Positions 52,770 to 60,703 of a stretch of 64,000 nucleotides of DNA are shown one piece after another. The translations under genes were made by a program, and so were the position numbers. Positions within the stretch are counted from its first letter, which is position 1. Every line of letters starts with the position of its first letter. The notes under the pieces are model-generated. The model had not been told where the DNA came from, ran no database searches, and worked only from the letters and a program-made list of their open reading frames with translations. Source of the DNA: Acidobacteriota bacterium. Lineage in GTDB: Bacteria; Acidobacteriota; Terriglobia; Terriglobales; Acidobacteriaceae. The DNA is taken from contig JAFDVQ010000001.1 in NCBI GenBank assembly GCA_018268915.1, positions 248,001-312,000 on the forward strand, in the 5' to 3' direction.

Positions 52770-54584
52770 ATGCACTCGCGAGTTTCAAAAATAGCCCGCC
52801 TGGCATTGGCATTGGTTTGTTCTAGTCTGATTCCGATTGCCTTGTCTGCCCAGGATGCCCCCAAGCCGGCCGCGCCCGCCTCAACGGCTCCCTCAGCTGA
52901 TGCCCCTTCACGTTGGGATATCTTCGCCGGATTTAGCTATTTGGCTCCCAAGGGAAGCCTGATCAAGAGCCCCGTCCAGGATTCAGCCAAGTCCATCACC
53001 TGCTGTGTTGACGTAAGCGTTGCGCGCTACTTCAACAAGTTTTTCGGCGTTCAGGCGGAAGGCGACTTCCACAAGGACGGCGGAAATCACTCCGCGGTCG
53101 TGCATAACCAGTTCTCGGGAATTTCCGGCGGTCTGATCGCTCGCTTCCCGACAGACGACATCACGCCCTTCGTTCACGCCCTTATCGGCGGCGAAAGCGT
53201 ATCCAGCACTTACTATCCTGATAACAAATGGGGCGTCGTCCTCACCGCAGGCGGGGGTATCGACTACGAAACACCGTGGCTCGATCATCATCTCGCCATC
53301 CGCGTCTTCCAGGCCGACTATCAGTACACGCACGAGAACTTCTATCCCGTTGCGCGCGGCAACTTCAACATTGCCCGGCTCAGCACCGGCATCGTCCTTC
53401 ACATGGGCACCATTGCTCCTCCGCCCACGGCAACCATCTCCTGCGCTGCGCAGCCCACGTCAGTCTTCCCGGGCGAGCCGGTCACCGTTACGGCCACTGC
53501 CGGACAGCTCCTTCCCAAGGACCACGTCGTATATAGCTGGTCTGGACAGGGCGTCACCGGCACAGACACCACCGCGAAGGTCGACACCGCCAACCTCGCT
53601 CCCGGCAGCTACACCGTTAACTGCGGCGTGAAAGAAGGCAAGCCCGGCAAGGAAGGCCTCAAGCCCTGGGAGAGCGCAAGCAGCACTGCCAACTTCACCG
53701 TCAAGGAATACGAGCCGCCGACCATCAGCTGCACGGCCAACCCCACCGACCTCAAGCCCGGCGACACCTCTACCATCACTTGCCAGGGCGTGAGCCCGCA
53801 GAACCGTCCGCTTACCTACACCTACCAGGCTGCTGCGGGTACGGTCACCGGAAGTGGAACCACCGCTCAATTCTCATCGCAGGGTGCGCCTACCGGCCCA
53901 GTTCAGATCACCGGCAACGTGGCTGACGACAAGGGTCACACCGCCTCTGCAAACACCAGCGTCAACATCCAGCCGCCCCCACCGCCGCCGGGACCGTCGC
54001 CTGAGCAGATTCGCCTCGAAGCTCGTCTGGCTCTGCACAGCGTCTTCTTCCCAACCGCGCTTCCGACGGAAAAGCACCCCGAAGGTGGTTTGCTCGACAG
54101 CCAGCAGGCAACGCTGCAAACCCTCGCAACGGACTTCAAGGCTTATCTCCAGATCAAGCCCGATGCGCACATCACTCTCACCGGTCACGCTGATCCGCGC
54201 GGCTCCGAGGAGTTCAACCAGAAGCTCACCGAGCGCCGCGTCAACCGCGTCAAGCAATACCTTGTTGAACAGGGCATCCCTGACGCAGCTGTCGCAGTCA
54301 ACGCTGTCGGCAAGAGCCAGGTTCTCTCCAAGGATGAAGTGAAGGGTCTCGTCGATCAGAACACCGAGCTGACGGACAAGGAGAAGAAGAACACTCTTCG
54401 CCGCCTCAACGTCATCTACCTGGCCCAGAACCGCCGCGTCGACGTCACCCTGACCAACACCGGTCAGCAGTCGGTGCAGCTCTATCCGTTCAACGCCAAG
54501 GACGCCGCAACTCTTCTGTCGGTCTCCAAGCCGGCAGCGGGCGGCAAGAAGGGCGCAACCAAGGCAGCTCCGAAGAAGAAGTAG
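52770..54584 (+). CDS. OmpA-family protein with Ig-like domains
   Basis: Predicted 604 aa from ATG 52770, preceded by GGAGGAG. MHSRVSKIARLALALVCSSL begins a Sec signal. Residues ~45-210 are an OprF/OmpA-like beta-barrel (RWDIFAGFSYLAPKG, VARYFNKFFGVQAEGDF). Two Ig-like segments follow, each opening ISC-A-PT-V/DL-PG-(E/D)-(P/T) (TISCAAQPTSVFPGEPVTV and TISCTANPTDLKPGDTSTI). A Pro hinge leads to the OmpA C-terminal domain (HITLTGHADPRGSEEFNQKLTERRVNRVKQYLVEQGI), which binds peptidoglycan. An insert at the end (ITNTGQ...) and a Lys tail follow. Confidence 0.9.
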   Translation: MHSRVSKIARLALALVCSSLIPIALSAQDAPKPAAPASTAPSADAPSRWDIFAGFSYLAPKGSLIKSPVQDSAKSITCCVDVSVARYFNKFFGVQAEGDFHKDGGNHSAVVHNQFSGISGGLIARFPTDDITPFVHALIGGESVSSTYYPDNKWGVVLTAGGGIDYETPWLDHHLAIRVFQADYQYTHENFYPVARGNFNIARLSTGIVLHMGTIAPPPTATISCAAQPTSVFPGEPVTVTATAGQLLPKDHVVYSWSGQGVTGTDTTAKVDTANLAPGSYTVNCGVKEGKPGKEGLKPWESASSTANFTVKEYEPPTISCTANPTDLKPGDTSTITCQGVSPQNRPLTYTYQAAAGTVTGSGTTAQFSSQGAPTGPVQITGNVADDKGHTASANTSVNIQPPPPPPGPSPEQIRLEARLALHSVFFPTALPTEKHPEGGLLDSQQATLQTLATDFKAYLQIKPDAHITLTGHADPRGSEEFNQKLTERRVNRVKQYLVEQGIPDAAVAVNAVGKSQVLSKDEVKGLVDQNTELTDKEKKNTLRRLNVIYLAQNRRVDVTLTNTGQQSVQLYPFNAKDAATLLSVSKPAAGGKKGATKAAPKKK

Positions 54585-54629
54585 TCCCTAACCACGGGAG
54601 CGGACGTCAATCTCTGCTCCCAAACTCAA

Positions 54630-54665
54630 AGAGGCTGACCCCAAAGGTCAGCCTCTCTTGTTTTT
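54630..54665 (+). terminator. Rho-independent terminator of the OmpA-family gene
   Basis: AGAGGCTGACC (54630-54640) and GGTCAGCCTCT (54646-54656) make a perfect 11-bp stem with loop CCAAA, followed by CTTGTTTTT. It lies 46 bases after the stop. Confidence 0.92.
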
Positions 54666-54703
54666 GAGAATAGGGCTACTCGGACAAGCGAGATAATCAA
54701 CGC

Positions 54704-55162
54704 ATGAATATTCGAATCACTTCCCGCATCTTCTCGGATCGATTCGATATCACTACCCCAGAAGGAAACCTGTCTACAAAAACGTCTCCTTTCGGAGAAA
54801 CGCTTGTTCTAAATGCCTCCGGAACACAGATTGCGCGACTGGCAAAAGAGTCGTTGTCGATGGCCAAGAGTTCGTACGACATCATCATCTCGGGCGGCGG
54901 ATTTTATGAGTTCGATCGCGACCGCAGTTCTAAGCGGACATGGGCCTGCAAGGGAGAAGCAAGATTGCTCCATTTGTCCAAACCGGGTCGGCGAAGGTTT
55001 GAGATCGTGGACGAAAGCCAGATCATTGCTAAGTTTTCGAAGGATTGGGGGTTCGCCGACTACACGATTCTGCTGCTTAACGAGACGGAGTGGAAGCTGG
55101 TCGTCTGCATCGTTCTCGCACTGAGTCTAAGTCAAAGTCAATCAGCGTACATCGTGTACTGA
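54704..55162 (+). CDS. Hypothetical protein, possibly LURP/tubby-like fold
   Basis: Predicted 152 aa. The sequence alternates short strands and turns: NIRITSRIFSDRFDITTPEG, ETLVLNASGTQIARLAKESLSMAKSSYDIIISGGGFYEF. This rhythm resembles LURP-one-related proteins with a tubby C-terminal-like barrel, but I cannot establish the family from reading alone. It has no signal peptide. A hydrophobic C-terminal segment (WKLVVCIVLALSLSQ) could be the last strand or an anchor. It has a 3' hairpin at 55169-55197. Confidence 0.55.
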   Translation: MNIRITSRIFSDRFDITTPEGNLSTKTSPFGETLVLNASGTQIARLAKESLSMAKSSYDIIISGGGFYEFDRDRSSKRTWACKGEARLLHLSKPGRRRFEIVDESQIIAKFSKDWGFADYTILLLNETEWKLVVCIVLALSLSQSQSAYIVY

Positions 55163-55168
55163 AGGTGC

Positions 55169-55197
55169 CACCGGTCCCTCGCCTTTGGGGACCGGTG
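55169..55197. repeat. Hairpin with GGTCCC...GGGACC core
   Basis: CACCGGTCCC (55169-55178) and GGGACCGGTG (55188-55197) form a perfect 10-bp stem with loop TCGCCTTTG. It lies in the 44-base gap between the convergent 152-aa gene and the ROK gene and could terminate both. GGTGCC directly precedes it. The core and loop closely match 51738-51758. Confidence 0.6.
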
Positions 55198-55206
55198 ATC
55201 AATTAA

Positions 55207-56208
55207 CTACTGAAGCAGCTGCAACGCCCCGATCGCCGCTCCCAGCGCTCCAGCGCAATCCCCGTTCGGAATCACGTGAATCGGAATATCCACCTGCTCC
55301 GCGCGCTGTACCGGCATGCCTGCGCGGATCTGCTGTATGAACCACTGCCGAAATTCGTCTGTCGCCTCCAGCACGCCGCCGCCGATGATCAGCGCATCCG
55401 GATCGAACGTATTGATCATCTCGTCGAAGAACAAACCGAGCGCATGTGCCTGCACTTTGAAAATTGTCCGACACAGCGGATCGCCCTTCGCCGCCAGTCC
55501 TCGCGCCGCATACGCCGCTTTCGCAATATCCATCTTCGCCAGCTCGTGTTCAGGATGCTGTTTCAACAGAAACGGTAGAACGTTCATCCGTATCGATGTC
55601 AGCGAGCACAGCGATTCCAGGTCGCCTACACGTCCGCAATTGCAGATCGGCTTGAGTCCTGCAATCTCCGGAATCTCCGAGTAGGGAACCAGCACGTGCC
55701 CCAGTTCACCCCCGAATCCGTTCTTGCCCTCGATCACCTTGTCGTTGACGATTACGCCGCCGCCGTTTCCGGTTCCCACAATGATCGAGATCGAAGTCTT
55801 GCCGCTGTGCGCCCCGAACAGTGCAAAGTGCCCCCACAGCGCCGCTGCGTTGGCGTCATTCAGGTACACAACCGGCTTGCCAAGCTCTTTCTCCAGCGCG
55901 CCGCGAATATCGAAGCTGGCCCAGTTTTCGTGCACAAAGTTTGTCGACCCCTTTGCGCTCAGTACGCCCTTGGCGCTGGCCGGCCCGGGAGTATCGAGCC
56001 CCACCGCTGCGACCTCTTCCATCGAAATGCCGGCGCGCGCCAGAGCCGGCGCAGCCCCCTCCGCAATCTGGCTGATGCAAATCTTCGGCCCCTCTACCGA
56101 CCGCGCTGGATGTTCGCACAATCCAGCAACCAGGATGTTCTGCTTTTCGTCCATGACCGTGTAGTTGATGGCGGTCCCGCCGAGGTCGATACCCATCACA
56201 TAACGCAT
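55207..56208 (-). CDS. ROK family sugar kinase-like protein
   Basis: Predicted 333 aa. MGIDLGGTAINYTVMDEK is the ATP-binding phosphate-1 motif; GLDTPGPASAKGVL and YLNDANAAALWGHFALFGAHSG (catalytic Asp in the NDANA motif) follow; ISIIVGTGNGGGVIVNDKVIEGKNGFGGELGHVLVP is the glycine-rich phosphate-2 region with the GELGH zinc-ligand His. The zinc Cys motif is ICNCGRVGDLESLCS, where the family's second segment CXXGCXE is changed. Likely a cytoplasmic glucokinase or related sugar kinase. A role as a DNA-binding ROK repressor is excluded by the lack of an N-terminal HTH. Confidence 0.88.
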   Translation of the reverse strand: MRYVMGIDLGGTAINYTVMDEKQNILVAGLCEHPARSVEGPKICISQIAEGAAPALARAGISMEEVAAVGLDTPGPASAKGVLSAKGSTNFVHENWASFDIRGALEKELGKPVVYLNDANAAALWGHFALFGAHSGKTSISIIVGTGNGGGVIVNDKVIEGKNGFGGELGHVLVPYSEIPEIAGLKPICNCGRVGDLESLCSLTSIRMNVLPFLLKQHPEHELAKMDIAKAAYAARGLAAKGDPLCRTIFKVQAHALGLFFDEMINTFDPDALIIGGGVLEATDEFRQWFIQQIRAGMPVQRAEQVDIPIHVIPNGDCAGALGAAIGALQLLQ

Positions 56209-56425
56209 GCTTTTCCTGTTCCCCTTTTCTGTGCCACATACAAATCTACAGCCTGCAACCCCGGTCAGTCCGGGAACTGAATCCTCCCTGAAAAAGCTGC
56301 ATAAAGCGCCAGTGTTGTCTCTCTTGTTCGCGATGCCCGGCCTAAACTCCTGATTCCATAATGGGAGTTCGATCCGTTCACCGGTTCGCCTGAACTTTTA
56401 AAGTTCTCTCCGGTATCATCTTCTT

Positions 56426-57565
56426 ATGCAGCCAGTAGCGGACCTGCCCGGTTTTCGCACCTACGATCCGAACCTCGAGCCCATCGCCGCCAAGGTTCAG
56501 GCTGAGACCCGACTCGATGCAGCCGACGGCCTCACGCTCTACCGCTCAAAGGACGTCCTCGCAGTAGGCTGGCTGGCCAATTACGTTCGCGAGCGGATGC
56601 ATGGCGACATCACCTATTTCAACGTGAACCGCCACATCAACCCAACCAACGTCTGCGTAGCCGCCTGCAAGCTCTGCGCCTTCGGCCGCAAGAAGGGCGA
56701 TCCTGCCGGATACACCATGGCTCTCGAAGAAGCCTGGCAGACTGCCGCCTCCGGCTACAGCGAAGCGGTTACGGAATTTCACATCGTCGGCGGACTTCAT
56801 CCCGATCTGCCGCTCGAGTATTTCCTCGATCTGGTCCGCGGACTCAAACAGCGCTTTCCCAAGGTCCACATCAAGGCCTTCACCATGGTGGAGGTGGCCT
56901 ATCTAGCTCGCCGCGCCAAGCTCTCCATTGAAGACACGCTGATCAAGATGCGCGAAGCAGGAGTGGACTCGATGCCTGGTGGCGGCGCCGAGATCTTCGC
57001 ATCGCGCGTGCGCTCCATCATCTGCGACCACAAGATCGACGGCAGCGAGTGGCTCGACACTGCGCGTCTCGCACACAAGCTCGGCTTCAAATCAAATGCC
57101 ACCATGCTCTACGGCCACATCGAGAACGACGAAGATCGCGTCGACCATCTGCTCAAGCTGCGTGAAGTGCAGGACGAGACCGGCGGCTTCCAGACCTTCA
57201 TTCCTCTCGCCTTCCACCCCGAGAACACACCGCTCGATCATCTCCCCGTCACCACCGGCCTCACCGACATTCGCCAGATCGCGGTCAGCCGCCTGCTTCT
57301 CGACAACTTCCCGCACATCAAAGCCTATTGGCAGATGATGACGCCGAAGATCGCGCAGATCGCTCTCCGCTTCGGCGCCGACGACCTCGATGGCACCGTG
57401 GTCGAAGAAAAGATCTACCACGACGCCGGCGCAACCACTCCGCAGGGCATGACGCGCAAGGAGCTCTGCCGCCTAATCACGGAAGCTGGACGCGTTCCCG
57501 TCGAACGCGACACGCTCTACCACTCGGTCACTAGGAACGAGGACACCTTTACCGTCGCCGTCTAG
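56426..57565 (+). CDS. mqnE: Aminofutalosine synthase MqnE
   Basis: Predicted 379 aa. A radical SAM enzyme that joins 3-[(1-carboxyvinyl)oxy]benzoate with SAM to form aminofutalosine in the futalosine route to menaquinone. The cluster ligands are Cys 77, 81 and 84 in NVCVAACKLCAFGRKKGDPAGYTM. EFHIVGGLHPDLPLEYFLDLVRGLKQRFPKVHIKAFT and AGVDSMPGGGAEIFASRVR fit MqnE (MqnC relatives read differently here). It indicates that this organism makes menaquinone by the futalosine pathway. No other mqn gene is visible. Confidence 0.95.
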   Translation: MQPVADLPGFRTYDPNLEPIAAKVQAETRLDAADGLTLYRSKDVLAVGWLANYVRERMHGDITYFNVNRHINPTNVCVAACKLCAFGRKKGDPAGYTMALEEAWQTAASGYSEAVTEFHIVGGLHPDLPLEYFLDLVRGLKQRFPKVHIKAFTMVEVAYLARRAKLSIEDTLIKMREAGVDSMPGGGAEIFASRVRSIICDHKIDGSEWLDTARLAHKLGFKSNATMLYGHIENDEDRVDHLLKLREVQDETGGFQTFIPLAFHPENTPLDHLPVTTGLTDIRQIAVSRLLLDNFPHIKAYWQMMTPKIAQIALRFGADDLDGTVVEEKIYHDAGATTPQGMTRKELCRLITEAGRVPVERDTLYHSVTRNEDTFTVAV

Positions 57566-57585
57566 GCGGCAACGAAAGCGCAAGT

Positions 57586-57819
57586 ATGGGTGAACTGAGC
57601 CTCTATGCGATTGTCGGCCTCTGCATCGGCTTCATGTGGGGAATCGGCTGCTCTCTCGCCATCCTCTACTCCATCTACGTTGGCGGATATCGCAAGGCCG
57701 TAGAGGACTCGCTTACAGCAGAGAAGCCGCAGAGATTCAGGACTGCCCTTCGCAGGATTGAGGCGCGACGAGCCAAACAACAGGCCGCTACTGCCGCAAC
57801 ACCTTCCCGTCCTTCATGA
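57586..57819 (+). CDS. Small single-span membrane protein after mqnE
   Basis: Predicted 77 aa; MGELSLYAIVGLCIGFMWGIGCSLAILYSIYVGGYRKAVED gives one long membrane helix followed by a basic Ala-rich tail. It starts 20 bases after mqnE, so likely co-transcribed. Its last 32 bases overlap the 3' end of the convergent amidohydrolase gene. No family recognised. Confidence 0.6.
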   Translation: MGELSLYAIVGLCIGFMWGIGCSLAILYSIYVGGYRKAVEDSLTAEKPQRFRTALRRIEARRAKQQAATAATPSRPS

Positions 57820-59065
57820 CGAAGCTCACATGCTCGCAGGTTGAGATGTCTTCCAGCGGATTCCCCGGCACCGCAACGATATCCGCAAAGTAGCCCGCCT
57901 TTAACTCACCGATCTGGCCTCCCCAGCCCAGCAGTTTCGCGCCGTTGATCAGGTCCGCTTGAAGGACGGCAGCGGGTTTCATTCCGTACTCAACCATCAG
58001 GGTCATTTCGCGAGCCTGGGTTCCATGTGGAAAGGGTCCTACGTCTGATCCGACAGCAAATTGGACCCCAGCCGCGACCTGCTTCCTGAATTCCTTGATC
58101 TTGTATTGCAGCATCTCCGCTTCTGCGGCCGCCTGATCCTGCGACTCGCGATGCTTCGCGAAGTAGTCAAAGATGGTGAATGTAGGAACGGAGAAGATTC
58201 CTTTCTCCTTCATCAGGCGGATCGTCTCATCGCTCAGCTGAGTCGCATGATCGATCGACGCCACTCCTGCCTGCGCTGCGTAGAGAGTTCCTGGTTCTCC
58301 CATCGCGTGAACGCTAACGGTAGTTCCCATGCGGCGAGCTTCTTCCACAGCCGCAGTCAATTGCGCCGCCGTGTATTGAAAGGGCGTACGCAGAACGCCA
58401 TCGATCATCTTGTCCTTGCCGGTCTCGTAAATCTTGGCGAAGTCCGATCCTTCCTTGTGCTGCTCCCGCATCACCTCGACAAGCTGCTCCGCAGAGTTCG
58501 CGTAATCTGCATTCGACAGCACATGCTGCGCCGGGTTGTATTTGTTCGCATCCTCGTGTCCGCCGAGAATATCGATCGCATTCCCGCTGAGCCGCAGCCG
58601 CGGACCCGGAATGATGCCCTTATTGATAGCTTCTCGAATGGCCGTATCTGCAGATCCTGCGCCCTCGGTCCCCATGTCGCGTTCCGCCGTGTAGCCCGCC
58701 ATCACGTCGTCCTTCGCTGCCTGTTCCGCGAGGATCACCCGCCACGGTACCGACTCCTCAACGGTCTGCAGATCCTCCGCACCGGGATGCAGAAACAGGT
58801 GGATATGCGCATCGATGAGTCCCGGCATCAGCGTCGCACCGCCGAGGTCGATGACCTTCGCACCTGCTGGATGCTCCACGCTCTTACCAACCGCCTTGAT
58901 GCGGTTTCCCTCGACGAGCACCTCGCCGGGCTGAATCACCGTTCCGGTATCAACCTGAAGTAGCCGCGCCGCATGGAGCACGATCGGCGATTGCGGCTGC
59001 TGAGCGTTCAACAGGTGCGGCGTGAACGCCAGGCACATCCCAAGGATCCATGAACAAGAACGCAT
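57788..59065 (-). CDS. Secreted amidohydrolase family protein
   Basis: Predicted 425 aa from ATG 59065, preceded by GGAG seven bases away; ATG 59113 is not supported. MRSCSWILGMCLAFTPHLLNAQQ is a Sec signal. The metal-dependent amidohydrolase barrel is seen in TLMPGLIDAHIHLFLHPG (HxH ligands), SVHAMGEPG (a His ligand), ASIDHATQLSD (His) and AVGSDVGPFPHGTQ (Asp ligand). IRLMKEKGIFSVPTFTIF is typical of imidazolonepropionase-like/dipeptidase subgroups (Xaa-Pro dipeptidase-type). Substrate unknown. Confidence 0.92.
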   Translation of the reverse strand: MRSCSWILGMCLAFTPHLLNAQQPQSPIVLHAARLLQVDTGTVIQPGEVLVEGNRIKAVGKSVEHPAGAKVIDLGGATLMPGLIDAHIHLFLHPGAEDLQTVEESVPWRVILAEQAAKDDVMAGYTAERDMGTEGAGSADTAIREAINKGIIPGPRLRLSGNAIDILGGHEDANKYNPAQHVLSNADYANSAEQLVEVMREQHKEGSDFAKIYETGKDKMIDGVLRTPFQYTAAQLTAAVEEARRMGTTVSVHAMGEPGTLYAAQAGVASIDHATQLSDETIRLMKEKGIFSVPTFTIFDYFAKHRESQDQAAAEAEMLQYKIKEFRKQVAAGVQFAVGSDVGPFPHGTQAREMTLMVEYGMKPAAVLQADLINGAKLLGWGGQIGELKAGYFADIVAVPGNPLEDISTCEHVSFVMKDGKVLRQ

Positions 59066-59220
59066 GCTTTCTCCAATTCGGATTCGAATATACAACCGCG
59101 AGCGCGACCGCAAAGATCAAGAACTTGCACTCACTCGCTATTCACAAGGTTTTCAACGCGGCACACATGGGGTTCTTTGCAGATCGATGGTATGATCCGC
59201 CAAAGGACACCAAACAAAGC

Positions 59221-59433
59221 ATGACTCAGAACGACTATTACGCACTTGCGCACGAGCAAGCCAGCAAAGAACGTGCGGACATTCGAACCCAGATCGATAC
59301 TCTTCTCGCCCGTGATGCTAGGCTCGAAAAGCTGGTCGATGTTCTTAAGGATATTCTTCCCCAGCAGTCAGCTGTTGAAGCACACGCGGACAACCACCAC
59401 GAACACAACGGCTCACACGAGCATCACGGCTGA
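59221..59433 (+). CDS. Small coiled-coil protein with His-rich tail
   Basis: Predicted 70 aa from ATG 59221, with AAAGGA about 12 bases upstream. A helical region (ALAHEQASKERADIRTQIDTL, LEKLVDVLKDIL) can form a coiled coil, followed by the tail HADNHHEHNGSHEHHG, which could bind metal. It lies 156 bases from the start of the divergent amidohydrolase gene and converges on the acyl-CoA dehydrogenase gene. Not recognised. Confidence 0.55.
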   Translation: MTQNDYYALAHEQASKERADIRTQIDTLLARDARLEKLVDVLKDILPQQSAVEAHADNHHEHNGSHEHHG

Positions 59434-59451
59434 GTCCGTTCACAAATCGGA

Positions 59452-60630
59452 TTAGTACGCTCCCGACCCGGTGATGTGCTGGCCGATGATGAGGGCATGA
59501 ATGTCGTGCGTGCCTTCGTACGTCTTTACGGATTCAAGATTCATCATGTGGCGCATGATCGGATAGTCCTCGGTAATTCCGTTCGCGCCCAGAATGTCTC
59601 GTGAAATCCGTGCGCACTCCAGCGCCATCCACACGTTGTTTCGCTTTGCCATGGAGATGTGCTGGTGCCCGACGGTCCCCGCATCCTTCAGGCGGCCAAC
59701 CTGGAGCGACAGCAGCTGTGCTTTAGAGATTTCGGTAACCATCCAGACCAGCTTGTCCTGGATCAGCTGATGGCTTGCGATCGGCTGGTTGTGGAACTGC
59801 TTTCGAGCCTTTGCATACTGCAGAGCCGTGTCGTAGCACGACATCGCAGCTCCAATCGCTCCCCAACTGATCCCATAGCGTGCCTGGTTGAGGCACATGA
59901 GCGGGCTCTTCAAGCCGCCGGTGCCGGGTAGCAGGTTCGAAGCCGGCACATGTACGTCCTGCAGAGACAAGCCGCTTGTCACCGACGCACGCAGCGACCA
60001 CTTGCCGTGAACTTCATAGGCGCGGAATCCGGGCCGGTCCGTCTCCACCAGGAACCCGCGCACCTTGTGATCCTCATCCTCAACCTTGGCCCAGATCACG
60101 GCGACGTCAGCGATGTTGCCGGAGGTGATCCACATCTTCTCACCGTTCAGGATGTACTCGTCGCCAGACTTGCGCGCGACTGTAGTCATGCCTCCGGGGT
60201 TCGATCCGAAGCCCGGCTCTGTCAGCCCGAAGCAGCCCAGCTTTTCGCCCTTGGCCATTGCGGGGAGCCAGGTGTTCTTCTGCTCTTCGGAGCCAAAGGT
60301 GTATATGGGATACATGCAGAGCGCCGACTGCACGCTTACGAAGCTGCGCAACCCGGAGTCTCCGCGCTCCATCTCCTGCGTCACGAGGCCGTACTCCACA
60401 TTCGACATCCCTGCGCAGCCGTATCCATCGATTGTCGCGCCAAAGAAGCCGAGTTCGCCCATCACCGGCACCAGTTCACGCGGGAAGCGCTCCGTACGAT
60501 AGCACTCTTCGATAATCGGGATTACGTTGTCTTCTACGAAGTCACGCGACGTACGCCTGACCAGCAACTCGTCTTCGCTGAAGCCTGCGTCGAGATGAAG
60601 AAAGTCAACACCCTGAAATTTAAAGCCCAT
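59452..60630 (-). CDS. gcdH: Acyl-CoA dehydrogenase, probable glutaryl-CoA dehydrogenase
   Basis: Predicted 392 aa from ATG 60630, since the family begins with FQGVDFLHLDAGFSEDELLVRRTSRDFVEDNVIPIIEECY; an upstream ATG at 60822 lies in another gene's territory. The FAD site is in LGCFGLTEPGFGSNPGGM and WITSGNIADVAVIWAK. The C-terminal YEGTHDIHALIIGQHITGSGAY holds the catalytic Glu in the GCDH-type TYEGTHDIHALIxGxxITG signature. It decarboxylates and oxidises glutaryl-CoA to crotonyl-CoA in lysine/tryptophan catabolism. The assignment is strong but not proved without substrate data. Confidence 0.93.
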   Translation of the reverse strand: MGFKFQGVDFLHLDAGFSEDELLVRRTSRDFVEDNVIPIIEECYRTERFPRELVPVMGELGFFGATIDGYGCAGMSNVEYGLVTQEMERGDSGLRSFVSVQSALCMYPIYTFGSEEQKNTWLPAMAKGEKLGCFGLTEPGFGSNPGGMTTVARKSGDEYILNGEKMWITSGNIADVAVIWAKVEDEDHKVRGFLVETDRPGFRAYEVHGKWSLRASVTSGLSLQDVHVPASNLLPGTGGLKSPLMCLNQARYGISWGAIGAAMSCYDTALQYAKARKQFHNQPIASHQLIQDKLVWMVTEISKAQLLSLQVGRLKDAGTVGHQHISMAKRNNVWMALECARISRDILGANGITEDYPIMRHMMNLESVKTYEGTHDIHALIIGQHITGSGAY

Positions 60631-60703
60631 AATTGCACCTTGCCATTTCTGACCTGCCCAAACCTCGAAGGCTAACAGACCGGACGTGGGACGATCCAGA
60701 CGG

